Assembly (NCBI GenBank): GCA_018304385.1
Contig: JAGVWJ010000009.1
Span: forward strand, 1 to 47,795
DNA from: Microcaldota archaeon
Lineage (GTDB): Archaea > Micrarchaeota > Micrarchaeia > Anstonellales > Bilamarchaeaceae
Direction: 5' to 3'
Length of the DNA stretch: 47,795 nucleotides
Position numbers and translations under genes: made by a program. Below are positions 9,438 to 17,403 of the stretch, one piece after another. Positions within the stretch are counted from its first letter, which is position 1. Each line of letters starts with the position of its first letter. The notes under the pieces are model-generated. The model was not told where the DNA came from. It ran no database searches and saw only the letters and a list, made by a program, of their open reading frames with translations.

Positions 9438-10070
9438 ATGATAAAATACATCTTCTTTGATATAGATAATACACTTTTTCCTACTAGCGAATTTGCACAG
9501 CTCGCTCGCAAAAATGCAATACGCGCAATGATTGAACTTGGCTTGCAGTTTAATGCAGATGAGTTATATACAAAATTGCTAAAAATAATAGAAAGGCTTG
9601 GCTCAAATTCTGATCAGCATTTTAATGAATTACTAAGAGAATTAAAAGTCCAGCGACCAGAAAGATTTATTGCAGCAGCAGTTGCAGCATATCATAATAC
9701 AAAAACAAGCATACTACCTTATCCAGAGGTACCACGCGTGCTTTTGGCATTGCGTGAACATGGATATAAATTATATGTAGCAACCAACGGAAATACAATA
9801 AAACAATGGGATAAGCTGATTCGCCTGGGCATTGCACTTTATTTCGAGGATGTTTTTGTTTCAGAAGAAATAGGAAAAGAAAAAAGCAAAGAATTCTTTG
9901 ATAAAGTTTTATCAAACCTAAAAATAAAGCCAAATGAATGTGTTATGATTGGGGATAAAGAAGATAAGGATATAGTTCCAGCTAAGGCGACGGGCATGCA
10001 TGCAATAAAGCGAGGCAACAATGGAATTAATGATTTTTCGGATCTCTTAGATATACTTAAAAAACTATGA
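9438..10070 (+). CDS. HAD-superfamily hydrolase (phosphatase)
   Basis: 210 residues with all HAD motifs. Motif I is FFDIDNTLF, with the nucleophile at Asp8 and the acid/base at Asp10. Motif II is YVATNGN (Thr116), motif III is Lys149 in GKEKSKEFF, and motif IV is MIGDKEDKDIV (Asp173, Asp178). A helical C1-type cap lies between residues 15 and 90. The pattern is closest to archaeal phosphoglycolate/glyceraldehyde-phosphate-type phosphatases of subfamily I, but the substrate cannot be read from sequence. The gene begins 21 bases after the preceding operon with no clear ribosome site, so it may be read through from it. Confidence 0.9.
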   Translation: MIKYIFFDIDNTLFPTSEFAQLARKNAIRAMIELGLQFNADELYTKLLKIIERLGSNSDQHFNELLRELKVQRPERFIAAAVAAYHNTKTSILPYPEVPRVLLALREHGYKLYVATNGNTIKQWDKLIRLGIALYFEDVFVSEEIGKEKSKEFFDKVLSNLKIKPNECVMIGDKEDKDIVPAKATGMHAIKRGNNGINDFSDLLDILKKL

Positions 10071-10092
10071 CAACAAGTAATTATTTGATATT

Positions 10093-10956
10093 ATGCATTC
10101 TCGATTATTATTAGTATTTGGATTTGTATTCTTGCTTTTCGCCTTTGGATGTGGTGGAGGCGGTGGCGGAGCAACAAGTTGCACCACTGACAAGCAATGC
10201 AAATCATGGCAATTTTGTAATATAGATAAAAAAGCATGCCAAACAAAGGTTGGCTTCTGCGATAAAGAAGCAGATTGTAATGACACACTCTTATTATGCA
10301 ATTCTAATAACCATTTGTGTGATTATAAACCAGACAAATGCCGCGTAACAAGCGATTGTGAAAGCTGGCAGATTTGTGGTGGTGTAAATAATACGTGCAT
10401 AGCAGGACAAGGATTTTGCGCAAGTAATGACCAATGCGATCCAAATTTTGAATATTGTAATCCAACAATGCATAAATGCGGACCAAAACCGGGTTTATGT
10501 AATACTAATCTAGATTGCCAAGGATACGAAAGATGCAATATAGATTTAAAGAAATGCGTTCCGCTTGAAGGTAGGTGCAGCGATGATGGCAATTGCGAAA
10601 CATGGCAGATATGTGATGCAAAAACAAACAGATGCAAACCTAAGAAAGATTTCTGCGGAAACGACGGGGATTGCAGTAAATGGCAAAGATGCGATCTAGA
10701 AAACAAACAATGCGTAGCACAACAAGGTTATTGTGATCTTGACAACCAATGCGCCGAATGGGAATACTGCGATGGGAAAGGAAATCATCGCTGCAAAGCA
10801 AGGCGTGGATTCTGTTCAAGCAATACTGATTGTGGAAACTGGGAGATATGTAATGGTGTAACACATACATGCAAGGCAAAGGTAGGATCTTGTTCTAGTG
10901 ATCGTGATTGCGTAAGCGGGGAAGTTTGTGATGAGGCAACACACAAGTGCAAGTAG
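10093..10956 (+). CDS. Secreted lipoprotein of ten four-cysteine repeats
   Basis: 287 residues. A signal peptide (about residues 1-19) ends in the lipobox-like FAFGC, followed by a Gly run and Thr/Ser, so the mature protein should be lipid-anchored outside the cell. The rest is ten consecutive repeats of 26-27 residues, each with four cysteines spaced close to C-x5-C-x6-C-x7-C, usually with an aromatic after Cys2 (ESWQIC, SKWQRC, AEWEYC) and Gly before the next repeat's first Cys. This spacing suggests two disulfides per repeat in small knot-like modules. The family resembles Cys-rich repeats seen in bacterial surface lipoproteins. No catalytic residues are visible and the role is unknown. 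Its last 26 bases overlap the next gene. Confidence 0.85.
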   Translation: MHSRLLLVFGFVFLLFAFGCGGGGGGATSCTTDKQCKSWQFCNIDKKACQTKVGFCDKEADCNDTLLLCNSNNHLCDYKPDKCRVTSDCESWQICGGVNNTCIAGQGFCASNDQCDPNFEYCNPTMHKCGPKPGLCNTNLDCQGYERCNIDLKKCVPLEGRCSDDGNCETWQICDAKTNRCKPKKDFCGNDGDCSKWQRCDLENKQCVAQQGYCDLDNQCAEWEYCDGKGNHRCKARRGFCSSNTDCGNWEICNGVTHTCKAKVGSCSSDRDCVSGEVCDEATHKCK

Positions 10957-11545
10957 AAGCAATGGACAATCAGAGATTAACCATGAGCTAGAGAGAAGAA
11001 GACGAATTTTTTCTGAGAAACCACCAAGAATAGATACAATGGGTGGATGCTATATGCCTATACCACACGCGATACTAGATAAAATATTAGATTTATTAGT
11101 AGTACAATTTGGAAACCGAGGTGTGTTTGTTGATGCTGGTTCTGGAGATGGACGCGTTATTGCAGCAGCATTTTCTCATGGATTCAGAAGATGTGTAGGT
11201 ATAGAGCTTGATACAAAAGTATTTGAAATGGGCAGAAGAAGATTGCTTCAATTTTTTGATGGTCGCATACCTTCTGGAATAAGAATGGTACGTGATGATT
11301 TTACACATGCTGAAAGTTATGGCCTAGATATTAGGGATATAAATTTAATTTATCATTTTATAAATCGTAGGCCTTTAGCAGAGTTAGTTAGGCTAATGGA
11401 AAGCGATGATTTTCGAAGCGCAAAACTTGTATTGGTAGATTTTAGCGGGCAAGAGCAATTCGACGGATTCGAGGCTGTTTTTAGGGCGATTATAGACGAT
11501 GGCGGCAGACCCCATTATGCAACTGTCTATCAGAGAATGGGATGA
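10931..11545 (+). CDS. Class I SAM-dependent methyltransferase
   Basis: 204 residues. Motif I is VFVDAGSGDGRVIAAA, the glycine-rich SAM loop, followed by motif II acidic IELD after the second strand (CVGIELDTKVFEMG). The surrounding pattern (MPIPHAILDKIL before motif I) resembles small archaeal/bacterial methyltransferases related to the DOT1-like group; the substrate is unknown. ATG 10931 lies inside the 3' end of the lipoprotein gene. ATG codons further on (MGGCYMPIPH) could be the real start because the first 35 residues look disordered. The stop overlaps the next gene's start region. Confidence 0.8.
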   Translation: MRQHTSASRSNGQSEINHELERRRRIFSEKPPRIDTMGGCYMPIPHAILDKILDLLVVQFGNRGVFVDAGSGDGRVIAAAFSHGFRRCVGIELDTKVFEMGRRRLLQFFDGRIPSGIRMVRDDFTHAESYGLDIRDINLIYHFINRRPLAELVRLMESDDFRSAKLVLVDFSGQEQFDGFEAVFRAIIDDGGRPHYATVYQRMG

Positions 11546-11547
11546 TA

Positions 11548-12381
11548 ATGCTTGTTCGTTTTGGTCCTGCTGGAATACCTATGCAATGTAAAGGCACTAG
11601 CACGCTTGATGGCGTGCAATGCTGCGCAGAACTCGGCCTAAAAGCAATGGAGATGTCATTTGTACGCGGTGTACGCATGCGCGATGAAATGGCTGCAGAA
11701 ATAAAAAAAACTGCAACTAAACTGGATATCTCACTTAGCTCGCACGCGCCTTATTTTATAAATCTCTGCTCTAGCGAAGAAAAAACAGTAAAGAATTCAT
11801 TAAGGCATATATACGAGGCTAGCCGTGCAACATTTTTAGCTGGTGGAAGTATAACTGCGATTCATCCTGGATTTTACCAAGGTAAAAGCAAAGAGGATGC
11901 ATATAACCTTGCAAAAAAAAGATTTCAAGAAGTTGCACAGCAGCTAAGGCAAGAAAAAATAAAATGTTACCTGGGTGCTGAAAACGTAGGGAAAAAATCC
12001 CAATTCGGAGGCTTTGAAGAGATATTAAAATTAGCTAATGAAATAGATATGATAAAACCAGTAATAGATTGCTCGCACCTTGTTGCACGCGGAGATTTTC
12101 CATTAAAGAACGAAAATGATTATCGAAAACTATTTGCAATTTTGGAAAAAGAATTAGGTGATTATGTTAGGCATTTTCATTTCCAGTTTCAAGAGGTTGA
12201 GTATAGTGAAAAGGGCGAGCGCAACCATGTTGCTTTGGGAACAAATAATGATCCGCCTTATAAACCATTAATGAAGGTTATTGCAGAGAATTCATATGCT
12301 GGAACAATAATTAGTGAAAGCCCGTGGCCAGATGTGGATGCAAAAATAATGCAAGAAGAATATAATAAATTTAACTCATAA
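11548..12381 (+). CDS. Endonuclease IV-like TIM-barrel protein (AP endonuclease 2 family)
   Basis: 277 residues. Metal-ligand motifs of the endonuclease IV fold appear in order: SSHAPYFINL (His), AIHPGFYQG (His), LGAENVGKKSQFG (Glu), VIDCSHLVARGD (Asp and His), VRHFHFQF (His), GERNHVALG (His) and IISESPWPD (Glu). In E. coli Nfo the sixth motif is D-x-H; here it reads R-N-H, so one Zn ligand of the classical enzyme seems absent. That leaves open a true AP endonuclease of archaeal type or a sugar isomerase-like relative. ATG 11548 is used; ATG 11542 is two codons upstream and overlaps the previous stop. The final codons lie inside the heptad repeat array at 12374-12408. Confidence 0.8.
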   Translation: MLVRFGPAGIPMQCKGTSTLDGVQCCAELGLKAMEMSFVRGVRMRDEMAAEIKKTATKLDISLSSHAPYFINLCSSEEKTVKNSLRHIYEASRATFLAGGSITAIHPGFYQGKSKEDAYNLAKKRFQEVAQQLRQEKIKCYLGAENVGKKSQFGGFEEILKLANEIDMIKPVIDCSHLVARGDFPLKNENDYRKLFAILEKELGDYVRHFHFQFQEVEYSEKGERNHVALGTNNDPPYKPLMKVIAENSYAGTIISESPWPDVDAKIMQEEYNKFNS

Positions 12382-12408
12382 CCCAAAACTCAGAACTCAA
12401 AACAGTGA
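12374..12408 (+). repeat. 7-bp-period degenerate repeat array (ACTCAAA type), 5 units
   Basis: Five consecutive heptamers: ACTCATA, ACCCAAA, ACTCAGA, ACTCAAA, ACAGTGA. The array includes the stop codon of the endonuclease IV-like gene and reaches to within a few bases of the next start codon, so it makes up essentially the whole intergenic gap. It is the same periodicity as the arrays near 25.3, 31.8, 32.0, 43.4, 44.6 and 47.4 kb. Confidence 0.7.
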
Positions 12409-12413
12409 ATACT

Positions 12414-13307
12414 ATGCTAATTGAATATTTAGAACAATCTGCTGCAGACTTACGTGCACTAGAGCAGAGGCTACTAGGCATGGCTAATCAGTATAGAATG
12501 TTTATGGACCGAGATATAAGAGAGCAAATGGAAGAATTAAAAAAAGAGATTAGAAAAAATCAGGCTAAGATTCTTAGCAAGGTATATGCTCACATGCAAG
12601 AATTTGTTTTACTGAAAAGGCATTTCCCAGGCTTTTTCCAGGTTTTAAAAGAAGATCAATATCTATCAAGAGTAATTAACAGAATAGAATGGCTCTTTGA
12701 ATTTAAAAAATTGGATGCTGCAACCTGTCAGGTTGAATTATTAAAAATAAAAGAACAGCGAAAGCAATTGAGAGAAGCAAAGGAGTTTTTGAAAAAATGG
12801 GTAGGAAAAGTAGATAAAAAATCAATGGAAGCAACATGGCCTATTTTAAAGGACCAAATAGCCGATAAGATGGATAGGGATGAGGTTCGAGGAATAATAA
12901 AAAATAAGAATAAGGAATTAAGAAGAAAAGGATGGTTGTTGATTATTAATGAACCTTTTATAATAAGTGTTTTGAACAGATTATTTGAAAAACTAAAAAA
13001 AATCAGAGAGCAAGAGGCAGAAATTAAACTAGAAATAGAACGATTAAAAGGAAAAAATATATATGCAAGAAGCGATGCAGAGAAAAAACTAAAGTTAGTG
13101 ACAAAAGAAAGAAAAAAGATGGAAAGAAAATGCGAGCATGTATTACTTGCTAATTATGAATATTTGTTAAAGATAAAAAAGCAAAGGCCAACGTGGCGCG
13201 ATAAAACTGCAAATATGTTCATGCAAAACCTGATAGAAAAAATTAACATAAATCCAATTAATGAGAAATTATGGATTGAGGAACTGAATAAGAAATTGAA
13301 TAGCTAA
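12414..13307 (+). CDS. Lys/Glu-rich helical protein of unknown function
   Basis: 297 residues with highly charged helices throughout (EEQMEELKKEIRKNQ, KKLKLVTKERKKMERK), so coiled coils are likely at about 20-60 and 190-245. There is no signal peptide; one weakly hydrophobic segment (GWLLIINEPFIISVLNRLF) is too polar for a clear membrane helix. I do not recognise a family. ATG 12414 was preferred over the in-frame GTG at 12405, which lies within the repeat array. The gene ends by overlapping the convergent TPR gene by four bases (CTAA at 13304-13307, a stop on both strands). Confidence 0.75.
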   Translation: MLIEYLEQSAADLRALEQRLLGMANQYRMFMDRDIREQMEELKKEIRKNQAKILSKVYAHMQEFVLLKRHFPGFFQVLKEDQYLSRVINRIEWLFEFKKLDAATCQVELLKIKEQRKQLREAKEFLKKWVGKVDKKSMEATWPILKDQIADKMDRDEVRGIIKNKNKELRRKGWLLIINEPFIISVLNRLFEKLKKIREQEAEIKLEIERLKGKNIYARSDAEKKLKLVTKERKKMERKCEHVLLANYEYLLKIKKQRPTWRDKTANMFMQNLIEKININPINEKLWIEELNKKLNS

Positions 13308-13819
13308 GTAGGAATACTATCTATCTTGCTTTCCAATGCTTTCTTTATCTTGCTGTTCAATAATTTTTCTTCCTTAAAGAATATTGAATAGAAATTTTTT
13401 ATTAGTTGTTTTGCCTTCTTTTTATCTAAAAAATAAGCTCTCTGTAGGTATTCTTTTCCCAATGGATTATTAAGAAACATATAACAGATTGCAATATAGA
13501 AAAATGTGCTTACATCCTTTTTATCAAGCTCTGCTGCTTTTTCTAGCTGTTCGACAGCCTGTTCGAAATCGTACATTTCCATGTGCGCCATACCTTTTAT
13601 CTTATAATATGCTGGCTTTTGGCTTATCCATAACGCATGCTCAAAGTATTCGTGTGCTGTGTCGTAATTTTTTAGTTTTAAAGAAACGAGCCCGCGCAGA
13701 TACCATAACTCATCATTGTTTTTATTCTTGCCAATAAGCGTGTTAAGAGCTGTGGCTGCCTCTTTGAACTGCTCTGCGTTTAATAGGCTCTTTGCCTGTT
13801 CCAAAGTATATTCTGCCAT
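13304..13819 (-). CDS. TPR-repeat protein
   Basis: 171 residues with about three to four tetratricopeptide repeats between residues 5 and 130. Examples are AKSLLNAEQFKEAATALNTLI, WYLRGLVSLKLKNYDTAHEYFEHAL, YKIKGMAHMEMYDFEQAVEQLEKAAEL and FYIAICYMFLNNPLGKEYLQRAY. The C-terminus is a Lys-rich helix. It should act as a protein-protein adaptor; the partner is unknown. There is a TATA-like AATTTAAAAA about 27 bases before the ATG (13842-13852), consistent with a leaderless transcript. It converges with the preceding gene with a four-base overlap. Confidence 0.88.
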   Translation of the reverse strand: MAEYTLEQAKSLLNAEQFKEAATALNTLIGKNKNNDELWYLRGLVSLKLKNYDTAHEYFEHALWISQKPAYYKIKGMAHMEMYDFEQAVEQLEKAAELDKKDVSTFFYIAICYMFLNNPLGKEYLQRAYFLDKKKAKQLIKNFYSIFFKEEKLLNSKIKKALESKIDSIPT

Positions 13820-13841
13820 AAAAAATATTTAGTCTAGAAGC

Positions 13842-13884
13842 GTTTTTAAATTAGCACAACGCTTATAAACTCTACTATATAAAA
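13842..13884. promoter_or_regulatory. Divergent TATA boxes between TPR gene and 13917 gene
   Basis: On the minus strand, 13842-13852 (AATTTAAAAA) serves the TPR gene. On the plus strand, GCTTATAAAC at 13861-13870 and CTATATAAAA at 13875-13884 are both good TATA candidates for the short gene that follows. The second fits a start near 13905 and translation from ATG 13917. Confidence 0.5.
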
Positions 13885-13916
13885 TAAATTTGCCAAAAAT
13901 GTATATAAGTGGGATT

Positions 13917-14270
13917 ATGTTTGTTTATCAACTTGCGTTTAAACCAAAGGAAGAAGAAAGAAAAGCAGCATTTGTACCGTCTCTTGTTTTAGGCCCTGTG
14001 GAAAATAATTTCTTTGCTAATCTTAGAACAAATTTATTTAATTGTAATTCTGAAGGATGTTTTGTTGGGCCAATGGGTACAGCGAAAGGCGGGCTTCAAC
14101 TTAGAATAACAGAGAATGTCCAGATTGCTCTTGGAAGATTCAATACAGAAACTGGTACTGCTTATGGAGCTGGTGTTAGATTTGATGAACGTGCAATGGA
14201 TAGACTCGCTGGCGCTTTTTCTGATTTATTCAAAGACCTCGCACCAAAACCAAAGCAAAAAGAGATTTGA
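13917..14270 (+). CDS. Small protein with alternating-residue beta-strand pattern
   Basis: 117 residues from ATG 13917, preceded by AGTGGG. ATG 13899 and TTG 13890 are alternative in-frame starts. The middle of the protein (GGLQLRITENVQIALGRFN, TAYGAGVRFDERAMD) alternates hydrophobic and polar residues with Gly and aromatics at strand ends, the look of a beta-hairpin from a barrel or sheet. A charged helix and a basic tail (PKPKQKEI) follow. There is no signal peptide. I do not recognise the family. The same strand style is seen in the giant proteins further along. The gene ends directly against the convergent GMP synthase gene. Confidence 0.65.
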   Translation: MFVYQLAFKPKEEERKAAFVPSLVLGPVENNFFANLRTNLFNCNSEGCFVGPMGTAKGGLQLRITENVQIALGRFNTETGTAYGAGVRFDERAMDRLAGAFSDLFKDLAPKPKQKEI

Positions 14271-15224
14271 TCACTCGAATTCTATAGTTCCTGGCGGCTT
14301 ATTTGTTATATCATAAACCACACGACCAACCTCTCTTATCTCATTTGTAATCCTAGTTGATATTTTCTGCAAAACCTTCCAGTCAATTTGCGAGAAATTA
14401 GCAGTCATGCCATCTAAGCTGCGCACTGCGCGAATTACAACTATGTATTGGTAAGCGCGTTCATCGCCGCGCACGCCAACTGCTTTTGTAGGTAGCAATG
14501 CAGCGAAGTATTGCCACGGAAGCTCGATTTCATTACGCTTAGCTGCGCTTTCAATCTCTTCTTCAGCAATTTCACCAGCATCTTGTAAAATTTTTATCTT
14601 TTCTTCTGTAATCTCACCGACAATGCGCACTGCTAATGCTGGGCCAGGAAATGGCTGGCGTGAATATATATAATCAGGCAAACCAAGTTTTTTTGCAACC
14701 TCGCGCACCTCATGCTTATAAATCTCGCGCAAAGGCTCGCAAAGCTTTAGATGCATTTTCTCAGGTAGGCCACCAACATTATGATGGCTTTTTATTTTAT
14801 CGCGCGTACCGCCACCGCTTTCTATCCAGTCTGGTGCAATTGTTCCTTGAATTAGATACGCTACATTATCTTTTTTCGCCTCTTCTTCAAAAATACGTAT
14901 AAACAGTTCGCCAATTATTTTTCTCTTTTGCTCTGGGTCAGTTACATTACGTAGCGATGTGAGAAATTTTTTCCCTGCATCTATTACTTTTAGATTAATG
15001 TCTACTTTTTTAGCTGCCTCACATACCTTTGCGCGCTCACCTTTCCGCATTAAGCCAGTATCAACAAAAATAGCAAATAAATTAGGAGTTGCATGCGCAG
15101 CCAGCGCTGCAGCAGTAAAACTATCAACTCCACCTGATAGCGCAATTATTGCTTTTTCCTTGCCAACTGTATCTTTTATGTATCGCTTTGCTTCTTCAAT
15201 AAATTTTTCAGCATTAAATGACAA
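14271..15224 (-). CDS. guaAB: GMP synthase ATP-pyrophosphatase subunit (subunit B)
   Basis: 317 residues. In archaea GMP synthase is split into a glutamine amidotransferase subunit and this subunit, which adenylates XMP and transfers ammonia to form GMP. The PP-loop SGGVDS is at residues 30-35. GLMRKGE, IQGTIAPDWIESGG, SHHNVGGLP, RQPFPGPALAVRI and the conserved C-terminus ITNKPPGTIEFE are all present, and the length is normal. The amidotransferase partner is not in this window. The start is TTG at 15224, supported by AAAGGTGA four bases upstream; there is no ATG at the family's expected N-terminus. A TATA-like CATATAAAG lies just before the ribosome site. Confidence 0.97.
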   Translation of the reverse strand: MSFNAEKFIEEAKRYIKDTVGKEKAIIALSGGVDSFTAAALAAHATPNLFAIFVDTGLMRKGERAKVCEAAKKVDINLKVIDAGKKFLTSLRNVTDPEQKRKIIGELFIRIFEEEAKKDNVAYLIQGTIAPDWIESGGGTRDKIKSHHNVGGLPEKMHLKLCEPLREIYKHEVREVAKKLGLPDYIYSRQPFPGPALAVRIVGEITEEKIKILQDAGEIAEEEIESAAKRNEIELPWQYFAALLPTKAVGVRGDERAYQYIVVIRAVRSLDGMTANFSQIDWKVLQKISTRITNEIREVGRVVYDITNKPPGTIEFE

Positions 15225-15285
15225 GAACTCACCTTTATATGCTTTCTTATTCTATATTTTTCATAAGTAAATAAAAGGTTATCAC

Positions 15286-15945
15286 ATGTCATTCTTAAAT
15301 AAAATATCTCCTTATATAGATATACTGAATCCTAAGAAATCTAAGGAATTTATTAATAAAAGTAGGGACACTCATGGTTTAAAGCCATCTCTTTACAATG
15401 TGGCCATTGCAACAATGGTAACAATGATAATATCTATTATACAGAATACCGCGCTGCAAAATTATATCCAAACAACCCTGCTCGCTGACCCAACACAGGC
15501 TGAAGCTGCATCACAGCTTTTGATTATATTAGAAAGAACACTATCAATCCCATTTATTATATTAAATTTTTTTATTGGGATAGCATTTTTTTACTTAGTG
15601 GCGTATTCTTTTTATTTTCTAGTTAAAATGCTTGGCGGGAAGGTCAGCTTTAATAGTCATGCATATGTTCTTTCCGTATTATATTCATCATTTATTCTTG
15701 CTTCAATGTTATTATACACCATTATTTTCATTTTTTACAGATCCACACAACCAGACTTTTTTATTGGTATCCTGGCACTTATAATTTTGAGTCTTACCCT
15801 ATACGCTATTTATAATGTAATGAGGGTTTTGCATGGTCTTTCAAGATGGACTGCAATAATTGGTTTACTTTGTTTTATTGCTATATTCTATATACTTGTA
15901 ACCGCACTTGAAAGGGCACTTATAAAACTAACTTTAGGAATTTGA
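15286..15945 (+). CDS. Yip1-domain-like integral membrane protein
   Basis: 219 residues with about five transmembrane helices (roughly 40-60, 85-115, 122-150, 157-178 and 185-205). The N-terminal amphipathic region reads LNKISPYIDILNPKKSKEF, typical of archaeal and bacterial YIP1-family proteins. The layout of a helix, then GGKVSF between membrane segments, then a closely spaced helix bundle fits that family. The molecular function of prokaryotic members is not established. The start ATG 15286 follows GGTTATC. The next tiny gene begins on the base after the stop. Confidence 0.75.
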   Translation: MSFLNKISPYIDILNPKKSKEFINKSRDTHGLKPSLYNVAIATMVTMIISIIQNTALQNYIQTTLLADPTQAEAASQLLIILERTLSIPFIILNFFIGIAFFYLVAYSFYFLVKMLGGKVSFNSHAYVLSVLYSSFILASMLLYTIIFIFYRSTQPDFFIGILALIILSLTLYAIYNVMRVLHGLSRWTAIIGLLCFIAIFYILVTALERALIKLTLGI

Positions 15946-16083
15946 ATGATTGTTGCTAAATTTTACGAAGAGCAGGTTCTTGAACCAGAACTTAAACCTG
16001 AATACGAAAGAAAAATAGATAAAATAATGAAAAAAGGAAAATTCATTAAAGTTGATAATTTTGCCAAGAAATACATGGAATGA
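15946..16083 (+). CDS. 45-residue charged protein, possible antitoxin-like small ORF
   Basis: This short frame starts at the base directly after the upstream stop and ends 18 bases before endonuclease Q. It encodes 45 residues with a patterned sequence (FYEEQVLEPELKPEYERKIDKIMKKGKFIKVDNFAKKYME) made of a short strand, a charged helix and a basic turn. Its position inside a tightly packed operon and its sensible composition support a real gene. The style recalls archaeal small antitoxins, but no toxin partner is adjacent, so I leave the function open. Confidence 0.6.
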   Translation: MIVAKFYEEQVLEPELKPEYERKIDKIMKKGKFIKVDNFAKKYME

Positions 16084-16101
16084 TTAAAATTCGTGATAGT
16101 G

Positions 16102-17343
16102 ATGCAAATTGTTGCTGATTTTCACTTGCACAGCAAGTATGCACGCGCAACTAGCCCGCAGTGCGAACCAGATGGATTAGCAGAAGGTGCGAAGATTAAA
16201 GGCATTAATGTAATGGCTACTGGGGATTTTACACATCCTACTTATTTTCAAGAACTTAAGCAAAAGCTAACTGAAGAGAAAGGCGGGCTATTTCCTTATA
16301 AAGGAATTGATTTTATTTTATCGGTTGAAATTTCATTGATCTACTCTGGAAAGAAACATGCGAATAAAATGCATCATATTGTTCTAGCACCTAATTTTGC
16401 AGTTGCAGAACAGATAAATGATGTGCTTGGCAAACGAGGTAATCTAAAATCTGATGGCAGACCGATACTCGGGATAAAATCACCTGAATTTGCTGAAATG
16501 CTTTTTGAAATTTCTAAAGAGATTGTAATAATACCTGCACACGCTTGGACTCCGTTCTTTGGGGTTTTTGGTTCGCAGTCTGGCGTAGATAGTGTTGAAG
16601 AAGCATTTGAAGATCAGGCAAAAAATATTTTTGCATTGGAAACTGGATTAAGTAGCGACCCGGCCCTCAATTGGATGCTTTCGAAATTAGACAAATATAC
16701 ATTAGTTTCAAATAGCGATGCGCACAGCTTGGACAAACTAGGCAGAGAAGCGAATGTATTTGATTTGGAAGAATTAAGTTATAAGTCACTAATGAACGCA
16801 ATAAAAACACGTAAAGGATTTGTAAAAACATATGAGTTTTATCCAGAAGAAGGGAAATACCATTATGATGGTCATCGTAATTGCAAGGTGCTTTTGGCAC
16901 CAAGTGAAACAAAAAAATATAGTAATCTTTGTCCAAGCTGCAAAAGAAAATTAACTGTTGGCGTGCTTAATCGTATTTATGAATTAGCTGATCGTAAATA
17001 TGGCTTTAAACCTGAAAATACAGTGCCATTCCAGCATATTGTTCCGCTTAAAACAGTTATATCAAAGGTAATAAAAAGACCGGAAACCTCGCGTTTGGTA
17101 TTTGACCAGTATAATAAGCTGATTCAGTATTTTGGCAATGAATTTGCTGTTTACGAAGCTAGCGAAGAGCAGTTACGTTTAGCGACAAGCAAGGAAATTG
17201 CTGATGCACTGATAAGGGTAAACAAAGGCGAAGTTAGCTGGCGACCTGGTTATGATGGTGTTTTTGGCGATTTAATATTGGCTGAGGACAGGAAGGAAAA
17301 AATTGCAAAGGATAGGAAACAAAGGAGATTGGATGAATTTTGA
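16102..17343 (+). CDS. Endonuclease Q (PHP-domain DNA repair nuclease)
   Basis: 413 residues. EndoQ, known from Thermococcales and some other archaea, nicks DNA 5' of uracil, hypoxanthine and abasic sites. PHP metal-binding residues are visible: DFHLH (His8, His10), SVEI (Glu76), MHHI (His91/92), IPAHAWTPF (His147) and NSDAH (Asp206, His208). A zinc-binding module follows, HRNC...LCPSC (His258, Cys261, Cys277, Cys280). The C-terminal end KQRRLDEF fits the PCNA-interacting pattern Q-x-x-L-x-x-F, matching the known stimulation of EndoQ by PCNA. ATG 16102 is chosen because the N-terminus MQIVADFHLHS matches family starts and GTGAT lies just upstream; GTG 16093 is in frame. Confidence 0.93.
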   Translation: MQIVADFHLHSKYARATSPQCEPDGLAEGAKIKGINVMATGDFTHPTYFQELKQKLTEEKGGLFPYKGIDFILSVEISLIYSGKKHANKMHHIVLAPNFAVAEQINDVLGKRGNLKSDGRPILGIKSPEFAEMLFEISKEIVIIPAHAWTPFFGVFGSQSGVDSVEEAFEDQAKNIFALETGLSSDPALNWMLSKLDKYTLVSNSDAHSLDKLGREANVFDLEELSYKSLMNAIKTRKGFVKTYEFYPEEGKYHYDGHRNCKVLLAPSETKKYSNLCPSCKRKLTVGVLNRIYELADRKYGFKPENTVPFQHIVPLKTVISKVIKRPETSRLVFDQYNKLIQYFGNEFAVYEASEEQLRLATSKEIADALIRVNKGEVSWRPGYDGVFGDLILAEDRKEKIAKDRKQRRLDEF

Positions 17344-17360
17344 TTAACGTAAACAACAGG

Positions 17361-17370
17361 TTTATAAATA
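17361..17370 (+). promoter_or_regulatory. TATA box of the AAA/DUF4143 gene
   Basis: TTTATAAATA lies about 25-30 bases before GGTG at 17391-17394, which in turn precedes ATG 17404. Transcription should start near 17388. Confidence 0.55.
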
Positions 17371-17403
17371 TTTCCCATTATATGAAATTAGGTGTTTCAC
17401 AAA

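Noticed and set aside
13304..13307. CTAA shared stops at convergent gene ends (also 31604-31607) as a signal
   Set aside because: Four-base stop overlaps arise easily in compact genomes, and two cases are not enough to propose a function.
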